Source: Leguminivora glycinivorella
Lineage: Eukaryota; Arthropoda; Insecta; Lepidoptera; Tortricidae
DNA length: 64,000 nucleotides
Assembly: GCF_023078275.1 (NCBI RefSeq)
Contig: NC_062990.1
Span: 6,215,549 to 6,279,548, forward strand
Reading direction: 5' to 3'
The notes beneath the pieces were generated by a model that was given only the letters and a program-made list of their open reading frames with translations, was not told where the DNA came from and did no database searches. Below, in pieces: positions 37,801 through 44,975 of this stretch. A program made the position numbers and the translations under genes. Every line of letters starts with the position of its first letter. The first letter of the stretch is position 1.

Positions 37801-40800
37801 ATCGCTTAAGAGCGATCTCTTCCAGACAACCTTTGGGTACTGGAGTTAATATAATCAGAATATATGGTAGGTGGCTCTAAGAAATATGAGAAGTAGAATT
37901 TACATACAACCAAATAACACTCATGCAAATACACATACATAAATAAGTATAACCATAAACATACATAAACATACACACATAAATACAATACATACATAAA
38001 AAGGTTTATATTAATAAAGAAACAAACAGTGTCATTCGTAAATCTAAGGATGGGACAGATAGTATTCTTTAAGGTTTGACTTAAAAGAGGCAATAGATTG
38101 AGAACGTCTTAGTTCAACAGGGAGAGAGTTCCACTCTTCCATTCGCTTGTTAAATCTTCTTTCTTTATCTCACTCAATCATGAACAATTTACACTGACAA
38201 TTACCTGAGTGAGTACAGAGAGCGAGTAGTGCACTTACTCATTCTCACACTTGATTTACTCAGTCATTAATAAATCCACTTACTCATTCGGTCTCTGTTA
38301 CTCATTCGCACAGTTACTTCATTACACATGCCTAAATGCTGTATGAAAGAGGAGACTTTTAAGCAGTTATACTTCATCTACTGAATTTCTTTTTATTTGG
38401 TTCGTTGAAGTTTGGAAGGCGTCGTGCGAGCTTGTGAAGGCCCTCTACATTTCTAGAGTACCTTAGAACAGCAAAAACGACACCAATTATAGATGTATGG
38501 ATGGACAATGCAAATCACAACGTGCGAGAAAGATTTAAAATTATCAAACACACTGTACTTTTTTCGAAATTTGAGCAAAATCAGCTGATTTTGCAAATTT
38601 CTCCCTTTTTAAACCTGTATTATTATTCTTCCAGGTTCTCCACTTCTTCAACACGCCCCCAGACGTGTCAGACGACCAGCTGCTGCAGGTCTTCAAGGAT
38701 TATGGGGTCATGCCCCCACACACTATCTCAAAGTTCCCGCTAAAGAGCGAGAGGTGAGGTTTTATAACCATCTTTTTGCATAAAATTCTCTTCCTAAAGC
38801 AAAATTCACTTCCTGAAGTAACTAGAAACGTTGATTATAAGTTTTTTGGATGTACGACTCACCATCAGAATTGAATTTGGAGCACGGAATAGCTTCTTCG
38901 TCGACATTATTTGAAGTGGTGCTGCTTTATTATCGCATTTTTACTTATTGACAGCATTGATATTTTGTAAACCAACATCCACAACAATACTTATGACTGT
39001 GTCTGTGAAATCTGGCACTAAGTCAGTATTGCGACACATCACGAAATTTTATAGATGCAACCCTAGGTAGCCTAGTGGTAAGATGTACCTGACTCCAGTT
39101 TAACAATGTACTTAATGCCTACCCCAACAATTCCAGGTCCTCGTCGGGCCTGATGGAGTTCCAGAACATCTCCCAGTCGGTAATGGCGATCATGGCGTGC
39201 AACCACGCGACCATCCAGCACCCAGGTATATTCTCTTCTGTTTACGTCTCTTCTTCGTTCTTCTGCCTAGCGATATTCTTGTTCTTCCCGGGATTTTGCT
39301 ACAGCTCATGATCAGAGCCAAGGCCAAAAGGGGGCAACTAATTCCAGGATTTAGAGTAGACACCAGTTTCTATGAACCTGACCTTTCAACCTAGAGGAAC
39401 TAGGAAAGCTGGGCCGTTGGGATTAGTCCGGTTTCATCACGATGTTTTCCTTCACCGAAAATTACATTTCATACATAAGTTCCGAAAAACTGTTGGTCCA
39501 TGTCTATATCAATTATCATCATATGGCCTGGCCACAAATTGGTCTAACGGCCCGGCCGCGACATTGGTCTAAGCGCGACAGCGGTGAGCGGCGGCCATAC
39601 ATTGGAGCGAGACACAGCGATGGGACTTTTCATTCGCACATATGGCTGCCGCTCACCGCTGTCGCGCTTAGACCAATGTCGTGGCCGGGCCGTTAGGCGA
39701 CAGCGGCGAGCGGTCGGATCAATGACGTTTTCAATCAAATTTTGAAAGAACCTTGAATTTTGAGGCTAATAAGTGATAAAACTGAGAACCCTTTCTAAAA
39801 TCATTCCCATATTTCATTACTCTGTGACTCCACAACAGAACTTGCTAAAACTCTCTGTCTACACTGACTGTCTCTCTCTCTTGGCCTAGCCTTATCCCAT
39901 CATTTGGGGTCGGCTCTCCTAGTCCTTCTTCGCCAGGACGCTCTGTCCCGGGTTGTCTCAGATGTGACATTTGCATCCTTCATGTCCTTATTTATGGTAG
40001 CTATCCATGTTTGGGGGGGTCTTCCTGGTCCTCTTTTAGGCGCCGGAAACATTTCGAGTACTTGTCGGGTCATGTGTTCGGGTGGGCGACACATTACATG
40101 CCCATACCACCTGAGTCGACCTTCCACTAGCTTTTCTTGAATTGGTTTTACCCTGAAGCTACCACGGATGAGGGTATTCCGGATGCGATCTAGTCGCGTT
40201 ACACCCCCGGCCCAGCGCAGCATTCTCATTTCAGCGGCATGTAGCCTATCTTCTTGTTGTTTTTTGAGAGGCCAGCACTCGGCGCCATACGTTAGAGCTG
40301 GTCGTACGGTGGTTTTGTAGATTTTGCCTTTAATATGTACAGGCATTCTCCTGTCGCACAACACTCCTGACAGCTCTTTCCATTTCACCCATCCTGTGTT
40401 TATTCTTTGGGTTATGTCAGTGTCGACAGTTGCATCGGTGGTAACGACTGAACCTAGGTATTTAAAACTGCCTACTCTATTCAGGGGTGTGCCTTCAAGA
40501 CTGATGGTGCTGGTGTTATTTTTGCCGCTGAAATTGCAGTGTACGTATTCGGTCTTTTGTTTGCTGATTCGTAGACCGGCTTCCTCTAACGCGACTCTCC
40601 ATTGCTCCAGAATTTGCTGTAGGTCTTCCGCTTTTTTGCTGACGAGTGCTACATCGTCAGCGTAGAGCAGGTCCCGGGGAGGCGGTCGTTGTAGCTTTGC
40701 AGTTAGATGGTTCATTACCAAATTTACAGGGGACTCAGCGCTGACCCCTGGTGAACACCAACCCTTACTTCGAATTCATCACTTACACCGGCCGGGCAAC

Positions 40801-43800
40801 GTACTCTTGTTGTAACGTCCTTATACATATCTTTGACAACGCTGATGTAACTGTCTGGCTGTCTACACTGACTGTCTTGGTTAAAAATCCAAAGACGGCT
40901 ATATCATCACGGGCAGAACCAATATGTTTTACTTTTTTACCTCCCAGATAATCCAGCATTGGAAAGTCTACTCACCTCATCCCTATGTGTAGGATGAGAT
41001 GACTTCATCATGTTAAATGAGTTTTTATTGTTATTTTTTGCCTTTTATTCACATAAATCCTTAAACACTTCCAGGTGCCAAATTCCCGTTCGTAATGAAG
41101 CTCTGTTTCTCATCGTCACGGCAAATCGGCCAGGGCAAGGGGCAACAGAAAAAGGACGGCCAGGGCCAGGATTCGAACCCGCGGCAGAACAACGGCATGC
41201 CAGAACACGACTACTAGTAAGAGATTGTTATTATAAAAATTGAGATTCTTGTGTCGCGAACACCGGAATTTGTAGAATGAGAGATAAGGTCCGGTGGAGA
41301 AGAAAGTGTGATTTGCAAATAATTTGGCAAAAAAGGAAGATTTTTTTTAACAAAGTGGAGAATAAAAAGTTACTTTTTGCAATATGGTAAATGATTTGAC
41401 AAAACAGAAAAAATCCTACCTGTTAATGCTTAAACGAAGAAGAAAATATACGAATTTTAGGAGGTAAATACCTGAGTACTTTGACATAAAATTAGCTAGT
41501 GAATACTAGGTCAAAGAAAATGTGATCTAATTTTTAGATTACTGAATGTATTTCTAACATACTTAAGTGTAATTTATGTTTCCCCAAAAAATTGTGTGGT
41601 TTTACCTGACGATAAAAATAACTTGTATGGATTTGATGATTTGTTTTTAAGTGTTGTTGTTACATTTTGGTGTTCGCGATACGAAGGTTAATAGAAAATA
41701 ATTGTGTAAAGAGTGTTTCAAAAAAAGACATGTAAAGTTTTTGACGTCGGACCAAAGTTAAGTCGATCGGAAAGTTTCGTTCCAACGTTGTATCGTGCAA
41801 TTCGTTTTTATTGTTGATAGATTTTTTATAGTTGTCTCGACTTTTTCTGTTGAATTGTAAATTTTAATGTAGATTGTTAAAATGGCTGATTTGTTTGACC
41901 AGCACAAATTATTAGTGTTATAATTATTTCTAGATATTTTAGTAAAATGTACTCTGTTGTGAGTTATTAGTAGTTTGTTTTTTAACACAGGCCTAAATTA
42001 GTCGCAAAAAAATATTACATTCTATATTATATATTTATGTTGAAATTTAAAACCGTTACCAATATTCTCAGATAAAGTTTAATTTTAAAATACTATAAGT
42101 GACTTTTTACCGGAAATTTTACCCCTTGACGATTTTAATGAATTTTAACTCAATAAAATGTTGATGAATATTTCATATTTTAATCTTTTTATAGTAGGGA
42201 CCATAGAAAGAAATGTGACTACTACTTGCTTGTACTTTAATGATTGTAATTTTTAAATTAACTCTTAATTGAATACATTATTGAAATAATACTAAAATTC
42301 CTGTTTATTTACTACGAAATTAGCATGTACCTACAAAATTGTATTATGATTAGTATATTTATATTATGTACGTAATTTCTTTTTAAGCAAGTATGTCAAA
42401 ATTTCTTAATATTTCTCCTTCGTTATTTTAACGAAATAGGTATATCTATCTATTCTTCTACAACGTATACAGATTTTCGTAAATTGAATATTTACGTTTT
42501 ATTAATTTTCTAGAAAAAAATAAATAAAAATTTTGACACTAGAGCATTTGACGATAACTTTTTTTAAAAGTTCATGCATTTCTTAAATTGCTTAAGTATT
42601 TCGCTTTTGTTCCTACTCTGTCTTTTCTAAGCCAAATAATAAGCCAAAGTTTATTAAAAAAAAAGTGTTAGATTAAAACTAATGTTACCATAAATAGAGA
42701 AATAAAAAATACTGAATGTAAATAATTAATGACATTATTATAAATATATTATTTCGCAATAGCTTTGCAGTACAATCAAGTACTCAAGTGTCACGTTCAA
42801 GAAAAAAAAATACAATTTTAAGATGGCGGTCTAAGAATGAATTCTCAGATACCTATTTGAAGTATTAAATTCGTAATTTGTAATTTAATAATGGAATGAC
42901 ATATCTTACTGGACTAGGCATCTCGCGGTGTTTTGGCAGTCAATTTAAAAATAGGAGCGCCTGTAGATATTTTATAAGTGTATATTGTATGTTAAAACAA
43001 TATATGAATGTACAGTCGTGCACACCAGCCATATATTTTGTGAGATGGGAAATTCATCGCAATATTATGCTTTCTAAAGCTTTATAATTGTAAGTGTAGA
43101 TTTGTACTTAAGCGCTGGGCTAGTGTATTATAGTAATAATAAATGGGGTGTATTCAGACTTTATAAATATGACACCAATACCATGTTAATATCAATATAT
43201 GTATCCTTTTACTGTTGTCTACTTGAAAGTGGGACATTTTTTATTGATATGTATTTTAGTATCGTATTTATAAATCTAAATACGCCTTATAGTGTAGATT
43301 TCGCGTAAGCTCTCGGATGCTGTCAAATTGTTAGATCCTATTATAGTGAACATGTCAATTTTTAACTTTATTTTATCACTTGACTTGACTATGTAATATG
43401 CTGGATTGCTTTTGTATCTTTTTATAATTATTCATTTTTTGCAGAATGTTATCAATTGTATATTTAATTTTAGTACATTATAAATCTTCTACCGAGCGAG
43501 TTATTAGAACGATGCTCACAGATTTGATTTCTTCGTAATTTTATATTATGTATTATATTTCTACCTATGTTCTTCCATTATACATTTTAACTTCCATTTT
43601 ATTAAAAATGACTACATACCTCGATGCTTATCCATACTAATATTTAATGGGAAAGTGTGTATGTCTGTTTGTTTGTCCGTCTTTCACGGCAAAACGGAGC
43701 GACGAATTGACGTGATTTTTTAAGTCGAGGTAGTTGAAGGGATGAAGAGTCACATAGGCTACTTTTTGTCTCTTTCATACCCCCCACTTCCCTAAAATGA

Positions 43801-44168
43801 GTGGTGGAGGTTTGTATGGCGCATTCCACAATTTTCGAATTTAATGCGAGCGAATCCGCGAGCCAAAGCTAGTTTACTATAAATAAACAAAGCTAATAAC
43901 AAATCTGGTTTAGAAAAAGAAAACTATTTCTATTATTCATTTCATTACACTGTTTAGTACTTATGCCAACGAATGTACAAACTGAGACATATTTGAAGTA
44001 TTACCTATCTTTTATTAATTAACCTTTTATTTTTATTATTAAGAATCAAAAGTTTCTCTGAAAGGTGTCTCTGTTTGTGCATTTACTATTTCTTCGCTAT
44101 CCTCATCCATATTTTGTTTTATTTTCAGTTCATATCCCAAGATTAAGTCAGAGCCTTACGATCCATAG
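7068..44168 (+). CDS. sm: hnRNP L / smooth RNA-binding protein gene, 3' half (10 exons)
   Basis: Exons: 7068-7151, 30795-30874, 33022-33117, 34951-35061, 35331-35452, 37268-37418, 38635-38753, 39137-39225, 41075-41216 (or to the stop at 41217) and 44129-44168. Each has an AG before it and a GT after it, except the final stop exon. Summed coding length after the first 2-nt codon remainder is exactly 344 codons for the spliced end or 331 for the unspliced end, so all junction phases agree. The product carries the Pro/Gly/His-rich linker after RRM2, then RRM3 (MVYGLDP ... GTAMVQM) and RRM4 (VLHFFNTP ... SSSGLMEFQ, KLCFSSS), in the order and wording of hnRNP L. The family binds CA-rich RNA in the nucleus and controls splicing and mRNA processing; in Drosophila the homologue is smooth. 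RRM1 and RRM2 are not in this window and must lie to the left. Introns hold many transposons and, probably, a nested gene. Confidence 0.93.
7365..7769. mobile_element. TIR element with AAGTGAAACTTC ends
   Basis: AAGTGAAACTTCCTAA at left, TTAGAAGTTTCACTT at right, 405 bp. Interior is rich in GAGTGA/TTACGCGC words. No transposase. Confidence 0.65.
7770..8685. other. No gene seen; repeat-derived at the right
   Basis: Two CAACTTTGCCG words (7912, 7933) hint at an old repeat. 8580-8685 is the outer part of the repeat-H family. Confidence 0.4.
8686..8772. mobile_element. Foldback repeat H, copy 1 (empty-site copy)
   Basis: CAGTACAGATG / CATCTGTACTG ends, with CGAAGTTTCGACCTGGCTTA inside uninterrupted. 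Preceded by CGTACGACGTTTTT as in the other copies (18175-18382, 18775-18862, 19599-19686). Confidence 0.75.
8838..8985. mobile_element. Palindromic GC-rich-ended MITE
   Basis: ACCGCGCGCGCGCGGTATGT ... GTACGCAACACATGTA at left; TACATGTGTTGCGTACGTAC ... ATACATACCGCGCGG at right. Unpaired centre 8900-8935. Confidence 0.8.
9618..9738 (-). repeat. 3' LTR of the 9618-15769 element
   Basis: 121 bp identical to 15649-15769. Preceded in element sense by the polypurine tract at 9739-9752. Confidence 0.92.
11420..12295 (-). repeat. SINE-like / LINE 3'-end repeats inside the LTR element
   Basis: Two - strand insertions with poly(A) tails seen as T runs. 11423-11640 begins GGCTGATTGGCGATTGACCA after a T run. 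12048-12292 contains TGGCAAACAG and GAAAGCGGTCACCGTAACCT, the same family as 6136-6611 and 36547-36760. Such carriage of repeats is usual in gene-less LTR elements. Confidence 0.65.
13850..14580. repeat. Array of CAATTTAATG-CCAGAT...ATCTGC hairpin units
   Basis: Inside the LTR element a unit of about 30 bases recurs at 13850, 13919, 13995, 14098, 14139, 14180, 14223, 14281, 14365 and 14554. The best three (13919, 14098, 14180) read ATGACAATTWAATGTCCAGA then TTCNGTAATCTGCTG. The CAGAT...ATCTG part is a small inverted repeat and its loop varies between units. Later copies are more diverged. Spacing is irregular (40-100 bases, then wider). Confidence 0.8.
15634..15646 (-). other. tRNA-Ser(GCU) primer-binding site
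   Basis: TGGCGACGAGGAT on the - strand, two bases inside the 5' LTR. TGG matches the CCA tail and CGACGAGGAT the acceptor/T-stem of eukaryotic tRNA-Ser(GCU). The tRNA sequence is recalled, not computed. Confidence 0.75.
15649..15769 (-). repeat. 5' LTR of the 9618-15769 element
   Basis: 121 bp, TG...CA ends, identical base for base to the other copy. In element sense it contains GTATATAG, a possible TATA-type promoter word. Confidence 0.92.
15775..16565. other. No gene seen
   Basis: AT-rich. 16274-16370 contains GGCAAAGTTGCCC and CGCAACTTTGCC. 16409-16467 has an imperfect GGCTCCCTTGTGG / CCACAAGGGAG stem. No recognised gene. Confidence 0.5.
16566..16804 (-). repeat. SINE-like repeat E, long copy
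   Basis: On the - strand: same ends as 5594-5770, with an extra internal stretch of about 60 bases (CCCCCCATTTTAGG... region) seen also at 43634. Confidence 0.84.
16804..17012 (+). repeat. Repeat J, copy 1
   Basis: TATAATAAAGAGTACTACCG to CAGTGTCCGAGGTGTG. Found inverted at 19017-19251 and partly at 21957-22090. Confidence 0.85.
17172..17506 (-). repeat. SINE-like / LINE 3'-end repeat K
   Basis: Begins with a T run and CATGGATGGGCTTACTCGTG GCCACAGACTAG (also near 55840-55870) and ends CACTTACCATACCAGGTGTG ATCGTGGTCAAACG. Typical lepidopteran sequence; tail on the - strand. Confidence 0.6.
17793..17831. repeat. Perfect 17-bp hairpin
   Basis: GTAATGTTGCCACAGTT, loop TCGTC, AACTGTGGCAACATTAC. 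Isolated; no T run follows. Confidence 0.9.
18175..18382. mobile_element. Foldback repeat H, copy 2, split by a MITE
   Basis: Same as 8686-8772 but interrupted after GACCTGG by the 117-bp element at 18208-18324. Confidence 0.8.
18208..18324. mobile_element. 117-bp MITE with GGCCCGTTTCTCGAAAG ends
   Basis: Left GGCCCGTTTCTCGAAAG, right CTTTCGAGAAACGGGCC; further arm TTGTATTACAAGTG / CACTTGTAATACAA. CCTGG is duplicated at 18203-18207 and 18325-18329. The unoccupied target is visible at 8686-8772. Confidence 0.9.
18430..18766 (-). repeat. Interspersed repeat D, copy 2
   Basis: Inverted copy of 4072-4386 with about 30 extra bases (GGCCGAGCGAGCGTGCGAGC region at 18487-18510). Confidence 0.88.
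18775..18862. mobile_element. Foldback repeat H, copy 3 (opposite orientation)
   Basis: CAGTACAGATGGTGTTTTTT, CGCACTAGTGCGAGAAGTGG, ending ATCTGTATTGAAAAAC. The middle is partly deleted. Confidence 0.7.
19017..19251 (-). repeat. Repeat J, copy 2
   Basis: CACACCTCGGACACTGGCGA to ACTCTTTATTATACTG, inverted relative to copy 1. Confidence 0.85.
19599..19686. mobile_element. Foldback repeat H, copy 4 (diverged)
   Basis: CATTACATATGGCCC to ACCATTTGCACTGAAAAA, same layout, more mutations. Confidence 0.65.
19720..19864. mobile_element. MITE-A copy 2
   Basis: 145 bp, CAGCCCGGCCACGACATTGG start; flanking ATA duplication at 19717-19719 and 19865-19867. Confidence 0.9.
19869..19998. mobile_element. 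MITE with AGGGCCGGTTGCATCAA ends
   Basis: AGGGCCGGTTGCATCAA at left, TTGATGCAACTGGCCCT at right, 130 bp, TA on each side. A relative is at 33236-33345 (GGGCCACTTGCACCAAC). Confidence 0.85.
20450..20594. mobile_element. MITE-A copy 3
   Basis: 145 bp with TAA duplication (20447-20449, 20595-20597). Directly followed by a MITE-B copy, as at 1093. Confidence 0.9.
20598..20794. mobile_element. MITE-B copy 3, abutting MITE-A
   Basis: GGCCTGAGTGCGCGCTCATA to GTGCAATGAGACCTTA. Junction with MITE-A (GCCG-TAA-GGCC) is the same as at 1090-1099. Confidence 0.82.
21519..21685 (-). repeat. SINE-like repeat E
   Basis: CTAGCATTTCCCCGCGGCTT at one end and TTTATAATATTGGTAT at the other, - strand. Confidence 0.84.
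21957..22090 (-). repeat. Repeat J, partial copy 3
   Basis: CACACCTCAGACAATGGCGA, AAGCTCGTGTAGGTGAACGC, then diverges after GGTCGCGTTCTAGCC. Confidence 0.8.
22481..22614. mobile_element. MITE-A copy 4, left arm shortened
   Basis: About 11 bases of the left arm are missing: GGCTCAGCC goes straight to AAAGTGCGACAGCGG. Right end GTGGCTGGGCCG intact. Confidence 0.85.
22943..23071. mobile_element. MITE with CGCCGTGGCTTGCGTGGGCG ends
   Basis: Left CGCCGTGGCTTGCGTGGGCG ACGGTCGC, right GCGACGGTCGCCCACGCAAG ACACGGCG. GC-rich palindrome. Confidence 0.8.
23072..25241. other. No gene seen; one possible LINE scrap
   Basis: Mostly AT-rich intron. 24350-24500 is GC-richer (GCCGAATGTGCCGGATGACT) and resembles a LINE 3' remnant, but I cannot assign it. 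Confidence 0.4.
25242..26000. repeat. Diverged tandem repeat, ~150-bp unit
   Basis: The words TACGAAGACAACGTTTTC, CGGATCGCACATTGGACGGC, CAGTTGACC and TGACCTGTGTCATCC recur, with the CGAAGACA word at 25257, 25364, 25515, 25664, 25826 and (CAAGACA) 25925. Units differ by many substitutions and indels. ORFs in it on either strand look incidental. Confidence 0.85.
26623..26900. mobile_element. 278-bp foldback MITE with ~125-bp arms
   Basis: CAGGGTGCCCGGTAATTAAT at left pairs with ATTAATTACCGGGCACCC at right. Arms stay paired through AGTAAAAGTCGCCTGGTTTT to TTTTAAAATT at the centre. Confidence 0.9.
27724..27927. mobile_element. 204-bp MITE with AAGGTACAGCGGG ends
   Basis: AAGGTACAGCGGGTCAAAAC and CTCGACTGGTGGG at left; CCCCAGTCGAG and CCCGCTGTACCTT at right; inner CCATTTTTTCCA / TGGAAAAAATGG. 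A GGTAGGCGTGTT word is doubled in the centre. Confidence 0.87.
27957..28910. mobile_element. piggyBac-like non-autonomous element, 954 bp
   Basis: TTAA flanks both ends (27953-27956, 28911-28914). Perfect 13-bp inverted ends CACGTTCACTGCG / CGCAGTGAACGTG. Subterminal words ACAGGTCA and TGACCTGTT recur in both orientations (27973, 28143, 28219, 28639). No transposase frame. A TTAA target is the piggyBac signature. A related end fragment is at about 45600-45640 (GCAGTGAATGTGTTAA). Confidence 0.83.
28915..30794. other. No gene seen; sm intron
   Basis: AT-rich. A short inverted repeat lies around 29937-30010 (ACTATCAGTTAGCCGG region). The rest shows no structure. The acceptor tract for exon 30795 is at its right end. 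Confidence 0.5.
30795..30874 (+). CDS. sm: sm exon: Pro-rich linker
   Basis: Polypyrimidine tract and TTTTTTCAG before, CCG|GTAAAT after. Reads MEFGSGGPPPPGMKMERHGP and on to PPPHHP. The first two bases (AT) complete a codon from the upstream exon, and the exon ends in phase 0. The ATG near its start looks like a start codon but is internal. Proline/glycine/histidine runs are typical of the hnRNP L linker between RRM2 and RRM3. Confidence 0.88.
31320..32740 (+). mobile_element. 5'-truncated LINE (CR1/Jockey-like) with RT
   Basis: Reverse transcriptase from motif 3 onward: [40 protein letters not shown], the catalytic FADDSTS, then NLNKTNVMHF and KFLGIMID. One frameshift near 32093 separates the RT from the C-terminal part (CAPHFKLLNILTFPALYIFE), which stops at 32466. 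The 3' UTR ends with (ATTCT)n at about 32712-32740, typical of CR1-like tails. The clade is inferred from tail and wording. Lies in sm sense orientation between the exons ending 30874 and starting 33022. Confidence 0.85.
33022..33117 (+). CDS. sm: sm exon: Gly/Pro/His-rich linker
   Basis: Acceptor TTTTGTTGCAG, donor CAG|GTATGT, phase 0 at both ends. Encodes RDGRGYGPEGYGGEGF followed by a PPPP run and MHHPAMPPQNQ. This is low-complexity linker sequence between RRM2 and RRM3, comparable to the tyrosine/glycine/proline stretch of hnRNP L. Confidence 0.9.
33236..33345. mobile_element. MITE-like repeat in sm intron
   Basis: AGGGCCACTTGCACCAACGA with an inner ATGGAGGGTTAAC, and GTTGTTGGTGCCCC at the right; a second TTGCACCAAAGCTGATTGCC follows. 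Family of the 19869 MITE. Confidence 0.55.
33346..34950. other. No gene seen; sm intron
   Basis: AT-rich; a CG-rich palindrome GCGCGCAGTATCG ... CGATACTGCGCGC at 34666-34745 is probably a MITE remnant. Confidence 0.5.
34951..35061 (+). CDS. sm: sm exon: first part of RRM3
   Basis: Acceptor TTATAACAG, donor AGA|GTGAGT. Contains the RNP2-like strand VMMVYGLDP, then TANADRLFNLCCLYGNVVR, matching the hnRNP L segment VYGLD...CDRVFNVFCLYGNV. This is the first beta strand and helix of the third RRM. Confidence 0.96.
35331..35452 (+). CDS. sm: sm exon: second part of RRM3
   Basis: Acceptor TTTTCCACAG, donor GC|GTGAGT, ends in phase 2. Encodes IKFLKTKEGTAMVQMGDGVS and then VERCVQNLNNVTVGDYTLTLA. GTAMVQM is the RNP1-like strand of this pseudo-RRM family, and NLNN is also conserved in hnRNP L. 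Decayed copies of this exon lie just downstream at 35482-35745. Confidence 0.96.
35482..35745 (+). pseudogene. Decayed tandem copies of the sm RRM3 exon
   Basis: Three stretches after the real exon (35331-35452) repeat parts of it. 35482-35523 repeats the start (AAAAGAAGGCACAG, ATGGTTCAG). 35571-35672 repeats most of it, including an unbroken AACCTCAACAACGTCACAGT run and the flanking intron word GTATCAT.GTTGTAAA. 35700-35745 repeats the start again. The middle copy has lost one base (GAGAGATG to GAGAATG), which shifts the frame, and has lost the GTGAGT donor, so it cannot act as an exon. This is seen directly by comparison within the window. Confidence 0.88.
36547..36760 (+). repeat. LINE 3' end, repeat F
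   Basis: Encodes LRNELPVEVFPMNYSMEFFK then KGVYKFLMG, which resembles the C-terminus of a LINE ORF2. Ends ACCGACGTGGTATC plus A run. In the sm intron before exon 37268. Confidence 0.7.
37268..37418 (+). CDS. sm: sm exon: RRM3-RRM4 junction
   Basis: Acceptor AATTTCCAG, donor AAG|GTATTT. Encodes FSKQAYLSEVMNPYPLPD, then SPSFKDYVGNKNNRF and LTPASIHKNRIQPPSK. The SFKDY...NNRF.TP....KNRIQ.PS pattern is the hallmark segment leading into RRM4 of hnRNP L and LL. Confidence 0.96.
37430..37705 (-). repeat. LINE 3' end (endonuclease-RT C-terminus)
   Basis: On the - strand: KLKWQWAGHISRRTDNRWGK, then RVLEWRPR..RSVGRPQARWSDDLR and WREIGEAYVQQWTAIG, then (GATGAT)n. This is the stock C-terminal tail of insect endonuclease-reverse-transcriptase LINEs, strongly 5'-truncated. 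Confidence 0.8.
37706..38160 (-). repeat. LINE 3' UTR fragment
   Basis: ACAATACTCTTTATTGCACA, then CGCTTAAGAGCGATCTCTTC and GAGAGAGTTCCACTCTTCCA. Recognised as the 3' part of a lepidopteran CR1/Jockey-type LINE on the - strand. No coding. Confidence 0.6.
38635..38753 (+). CDS. sm: sm exon: first part of RRM4
   Basis: Acceptor TTATTCTTCCAG, donor AG|GTGAGG. Starts with VLHFFNTPPDVSDDQLLQVF (RNP2-like strand plus helix 1 of RRM4) and ends ...ISKFPLKSER. Matches VLHFFNAP...KVF..KSERSSSG of vertebrate hnRNP L. Confidence 0.96.
39137..39225 (+). CDS. sm: sm exon: middle of RRM4
   Basis: Acceptor AATTCCAG, donor CCAG|GTATAT with the G as 1-nt overhang. Encodes RSSSGLMEFQNISQSVMAIM and then ACNHATIQHP. 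SSSGLMEF is the RNP1-equivalent strand; in vertebrates it reads SSSGLLEW. Confidence 0.95.
39300..39530 (+). repeat. LINE 3'-UTR-like fragment
   Basis: Contains GGTTTCATCACGATGTTTTC CTTCACCG, a common lepidopteran LINE/SINE 3' word. No gene. Confidence 0.5.
39548..39692. mobile_element. MITE-A copy 5, in sm intron
   Basis: 145 bp, the most perfect palindrome of the set; CTAACGGCC / GGCCGTTAG at its borders. A short GCGACAGCGGCGAGCGG fragment follows. Confidence 0.9.
39843..40760 (-). mobile_element. 5'-truncated LINE (RTE-like) with RT C-terminus
   Basis: On the - strand: GVHQGSALSP, a one-base shift, VNLVMNHLTAKLQ, the catalytic LLYADDVALVSK, FKYLGSVVTTDATVDTDI, and the tail signature GRLRWYGHVMCRPPEHMTRQ VLE ... 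GRPPQTW. This order is typical of insect RTE or related endonuclease-RT elements. Frame ends near 39900. It lies antisense in the sm intron between 39225 and 41075. Confidence 0.85.
41075..41217 (+). CDS. sm: sm exon: end of RRM4 and short C-terminus
   Basis: Acceptor AACACTTCCAG. Encodes AKFPFVMKLCFSSSRQ, the last RRM4 strand (compare FPYTLKLCFSTA), then a Gln/Gly/Lys/Asn-rich tail ending MPEHDY and TAG at 41215-41217. The final G of that TAG is also the G of a strong donor (TA|GTAAGA, 41217 onward). Unspliced transcripts stop here; spliced ones continue into 44129. AATAAA at 42152 could serve the unspliced form. Confidence 0.93.
41218..44128. other. sm: sm last intron or 3' UTR of the unspliced form
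   Basis: AT-rich, with one SINE-like insertion (43634). AATAAA at 42152 could end the unspliced transcript. No credible frame. Confidence 0.5.
43634..43873 (+). repeat. SINE-like repeat E, in the sm last intron
   Basis: ATACTAATATTTAATGGGAA to GAGCCAAAGCTAGT, long form. One of the few insertions between 41.2 and 49 kb. Confidence 0.84.
44129..44168 (+). CDS. sm: sm alternative last coding exon
   Basis: Preceded by a polypyrimidine tract and ATTTTCAG. Joined to the TA| end of the exon at 41216, the first T makes TAT (Tyr). The frame then reads SYPKIKSEPYDP and stops with TAG at 44166-44168. The join restores frame exactly and extends the protein by 13 residues. IKSE fits the SUMO consensus (hydrophobic-K-x-E). 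No transcript was available; this is inferred from splice signals and phase. Confidence 0.72.
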
Positions 44169-44406
44169 AATAGCTGCTTGTCCAAATACTTCAGAACAGT
44201 ACCTTAGAATTTAGCTAGGTAATATTTTATTTGGTATAGAGCTGTAAGAGCAATTCAGTTAATAAATTATTTAGTCAACAAAAAATAAATCATCTTAAGT
44301 TTAAAAAAAATGCACAATAAGTACCATCTAATTAAGAAAAAAAAAACAAAGATATCTAGTTACTTTTTTTTTTAATTATTCAAAATAGGCAGATAAGCAT
44401 TATCCT

Positions 44407-44584
44407 CGTAAGGCCCAATGTACATTACAATGTACATAGTATTGCAATCTAATTTGAACCTTCCATGAACGGAATAAAGTAGAATTTCCATTACATTGAT
44501 TTTTGAAACAAACGAAAATCTTACCAATTTATTTATAGAATAAGGTTCAAATTCAAAATGGGAAAACTAACTATGGGCCTTACG
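44407..44584. mobile_element. sm: Small MITE in sm 3' UTR region
   Basis: CGTAAGGCCCA / TGGGCCTTACG ends; inner AATTTGAACCTT / AAGGTTCAAATT. 178 bp. Confidence 0.7.
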
Positions 44585-44975
44585 AAGTTATAAGAAGATA
44601 TCTTATAGGTATAGACTTTTCGTTATTGCTAAAATGCTAACTTGCTTTTCTATATACCTGACATATTTTTTTAGTTTTTTGACCCTGTCATTACTTTTTT
44701 TTATGCTAACAACATAAACGCTTTTTGTATAAGCAATCCAGCGTAATATAAGTTTCAATATTTGACGTTATCGTGTAATATCTGTATTTATGAATTTGAT
44801 TTGGAAACTACATATCACAATGACAAATAATGTTTCTTAGTAAGTACTATAAAACACTACCTGTCTATTATACTGTGAACAAATGTACCTATATGTATTG
44901 TAAAATATGGTTTCTACTCAATTCATTCATATTTCGTTACATTTTAAATTTTTCTTTTCACCTTTTTTCAAGTCT

